DNA of 14,735 bases, taken from contig NZ_CAAGHK010000023.1 of NCBI RefSeq assembly GCF_900769625.1, positions 1-14,735 of the forward strand, read 5' to 3'. This DNA is from an uncultured Clostridium sp. (GTDB lineage: Bacteria > Bacillota > Clostridia > Clostridiales > Clostridiaceae). The position numbers and the translations under genes were made by a program. Below, in pieces: positions 12,983 through 14,735 of the stretch. The notes beneath the pieces are model-generated. The model saw only the letters and a list, made by a program, of their open reading frames with translations. It searched no databases and had not been told where the DNA came from. The number at the start of each line of letters is the position of its first letter. The first letter of the stretch is position 1.

Positions 12983-14491
12983 TTAATTGTTGTAATAAAG
13001 ACTTGCTGATGGATAATTTGCATCACATGTAACATCAATTCCAAGCTTTCCGAAAGTATTATCATCAGATCTTGAAAGAATTGTTGTTGAGTGAGCCTGA
13101 CATCCCTTAAGCATTGCAAGCTTTTCCATTGCAACCTGTGCTGTTGGATTTGTTGCTGCCGATATACTTAAAGCAGTAAGCACTTCTTCACAACTTAATG
13201 AAATATTTTTTTCATGGAAAGTATTAGATTTTAAATTTCTTATAGGTTCAAGAATAACTGGTGATATAAGGAATATATCATCAGAAATATTTGCAAGGTG
13301 CTTTATTGCATTGATAGTAGCTGCTGCTGCACCATCCATTAAATCTGAACTCTTTCCTGTAACTATTGTTCCATCTTTAAGTTCTAAAGCTACAACCTGG
13401 CAGATGTCGCCTTCATTTGAACTTTCCTTTAATTTTGCACTCTTTTCTCTAGCAGGCATTACAACTTTTCTGTCAGTTTCCTTTAAGTTAACTTCTTCCA
13501 TTATTAATTTTGCTCTTTCAAAAGTTTCCTTATCTGCGTATCCTTTTTTATAATCGCATCCAGTCTTAAAGTATCTTCTGATTATTTCCTGTTTCGATGC
13601 TTCTTTAACAGAATCATCATCAATTATACCAAAGCCTACTCTGTTAACTCCCATATCAGTTGGTGATTTATAAACAGATTCTTTTCCTGTAATCTTTTCG
13701 ATGATTCTCTTAAGAACAGGAAAACTTTCAATATCTCTATTATAGTTTACTGTAACTTTGCCATATGCATCCATATGGAATGAATCTATCATATTTACGT
13801 CCTTTAAATCTACTGTTGCAGCTTCATATGCAATGTTTAAAGGATGTTTTAATGGAACATTCCATACTGGGAATGTTTCAAATTTAGAATATCCTGCTGC
13901 ATTTCCTCTTTTTGATTCATGGTAAAGCTGGCTAAGACAAGTTGCAAGCTTTCCGCTTCCTGGTCCTGGTGCTGTAACTACAACGATTGGCTTTATTGTT
14001 TCTATGTATGGATTTTGACCGTATCCTTCTTCGCTTACTATTGTATCAACATCTGTTGGATAACCCTTTGTTGATTTATGTTTGTAAACCTTAATTCCTC
14101 TTCTTTCAAGCTTATTGATAAAAACAGTTGTTGCTGGCTGGTTGTCAAATCTAGTTATTACTACACTGTTAACTTCAAGATCATATGCTCTTAAATCATC
14201 GATAAGTCTTAAAACATCCATGTCATATGTAATACCAAAGTCACCTCTGATTTTGTTTCTTTCAATATCCCCTGCGTATACACAGATAACAACTTCTACT
14301 TTTTCTTTTAATTTATGTAATAATTTTATCTTTGCATTTTCATCAAATCCTGGAAGTACTCTCATTGCATGTCTGTCATTGAAAAGCTTACCTCCAAATT
14401 CAAGATACAGCTTATCATAACTGTTTACTCTTTCTAGTATGTACTTTGACTGTTCTTCTAAATATTTCTCATGGTCAAATCCAATTTTCAT
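12983..14491 (-). CDS. DUF1846/UPF0371 family protein
   Basis: The 502-residue protein matches the usual length of the DUF1846 (UPF0371) family, conserved in many Firmicutes and Actinobacteria, whose biochemical function I do not know. Recognisable segments are MKIGFDHEKYLEEQSKYILE at the start, FGGKLFNDRHAMRVLPGF, VVICVYAGDIERNKIRGDFG, VVVTAPGPGSGKLATCLSQL (a glycine-rich loop that could bind phosphate but is not a canonical Walker A), FETFPVWNVPLKHPLN, SPTDMGVNRVGF and LKGCQAHSTTILSRSDDNTF. There is no signal peptide or membrane segment, so it is cytoplasmic. The start is the ATG at 14491, with GTGAGG upstream; an outer TTG at 14515 has no ribosome site. It is a monocistronic gene between independent terminators. 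Confidence 0.92.
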   Translation of the reverse strand: MKIGFDHEKYLEEQSKYILERVNSYDKLYLEFGGKLFNDRHAMRVLPGFDENAKIKLLHKLKEKVEVVICVYAGDIERNKIRGDFGITYDMDVLRLIDDLRAYDLEVNSVVITRFDNQPATTVFINKLERRGIKVYKHKSTKGYPTDVDTIVSEEGYGQNPYIETIKPIVVVTAPGPGSGKLATCLSQLYHESKRGNAAGYSKFETFPVWNVPLKHPLNIAYEAATVDLKDVNMIDSFHMDAYGKVTVNYNRDIESFPVLKRIIEKITGKESVYKSPTDMGVNRVGFGIIDDDSVKEASKQEIIRRYFKTGCDYKKGYADKETFERAKLIMEEVNLKETDRKVVMPAREKSAKLKESSNEGDICQVVALELKDGTIVTGKSSDLMDGAAAATINAIKHLANISDDIFLISPVILEPIRNLKSNTFHEKNISLSCEEVLTALSISAATNPTAQVAMEKLAMLKGCQAHSTTILSRSDDNTFGKLGIDVTCDANYPSASLYYNN

Positions 14492-14530
14492 TACCTTTAC
14501 CTCACTGATGTACAATTTTTTAACTATATC

Positions 14531-14559
14531 ATTATTTCACAAATCTATTGAATTGTAAA
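14531..14559 (-). promoter_or_regulatory. Candidate promoter of the DUF1846 gene
   Basis: TTTACA (14554-14559), a 17-base spacer and AATAAT (14531-14536) lie 40 bases upstream of the ATG. Five of six bases match at each box, but AT-rich DNA gives many such pairs. Confidence 0.4.
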
Positions 14560-14564
14560 TAAAT

Positions 14565-14609
14565 AAAAAAGCTATACTAATAAATCAAAATTTATTTAAT
14601 AGTATAACT
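14565..14609 (-). terminator. Hairpin with T-run upstream of the DUF1846 gene
   Basis: On the minus strand AGTTATACTA pairs with TAGTATAGCT (one mismatch), with further AT pairing inside, and six T residues follow. No gene in the window ends here on this strand, so it probably serves a gene beyond the right edge, or backs up the terminator at 14652-14682. Confidence 0.6.
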
Positions 14610-14651
14610 CTTTTAGATATAATAATTAATGTGAATAAAGATTTAAGTAGT

Positions 14652-14682
14652 TAAAAAATTCTGAAAATACTTCGTATTTTCA
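14652..14682 (-). terminator. Intrinsic terminator of a gene beyond the right edge
   Basis: On the minus strand TGAAAATAC pairs perfectly with GTATTTTCA across a three-base loop, followed by GAATTTTTT. All minus-strand frames from the right edge to here contain stops, so the gene it ends must lie outside the window. Confidence 0.7.
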
Positions 14683-14735
14683 ATAAATTAATTAGTATAT
14701 CTATATTACAAAAGTATTACTAAATACTAGCATAA

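Noticed and set aside
13311..14420. Plus-strand open frames opposite the DUF1846 gene
   Set aside because: They are hydrophobic antisense shadows of a conserved gene, without ribosome sites.

Overview
The base composition (very AT-rich, with A/T-ending codons), strong GGAGG-type ribosome binding sites and gene content suggest a Clostridium sensu stricto (cluster I) chromosome, near the C. butyricum / C. beijerinckii group. This is inferred from codon use and protein resemblance, not from a database search. Nearly everything is on the minus strand; only one gene, a DEDDh exonuclease, reads on the plus strand.

Layout. Bases 1-4250 are partly decayed. A flavodoxin 5' end is joined in frame to a piece of an Rpn/YhgA-like nuclease-transposase (1-274). 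An intact gapN follows (539-1999). Next comes the 3' half of a flavohemoprotein (hmp-like) gene, with stops and a frameshift, whose 5' half is replaced by the start of an IS256/mutator-type transposase (2050-2828). Then come an unrecognised protein with two cysteine triads (2932-3663) and a SAM methyltransferase that has lost its middle (3821-4250). Between that remnant and a PHP-domain metallohydrolase gene (4577-6142) lies a 200-base gene-free block (4347-4552) that folds convincingly as minus-strand RNA, including two near-identical small hairpins.

Bases 6261-8314 look like one transcription unit: a sigma-K-like promoter, a 43% serine Ser/Arg/Tyr repeat protein, a compact soluble Hanks-type Ser/Thr kinase, an unrecognised 189-residue protein, and a terminator. 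I infer a spore-coat style substrate-kinase module, analogous to but not homologous with Bacillus CotB/CotG with CotH. It is the best candidate for an undescribed system here. Upstream of it lies a perfect 56-bp palindrome.

Bases 8607-14735 hold an orphan soluble PAS-type histidine kinase with a promoter and operator-like palindrome, a small lipoprotein with a YcgQ/DUF1980-like C-terminal domain, the divergently transcribed KapD-like exonuclease, and a DUF1846/UPF0371 protein. Two further terminators near the right edge probably end a minus-strand gene outside the window. The sporulation theme (KapD-like exonuclease, orphan kinase, coat-like operon) is suggestive but unproven. No tRNA, rRNA or CRISPR array was seen.
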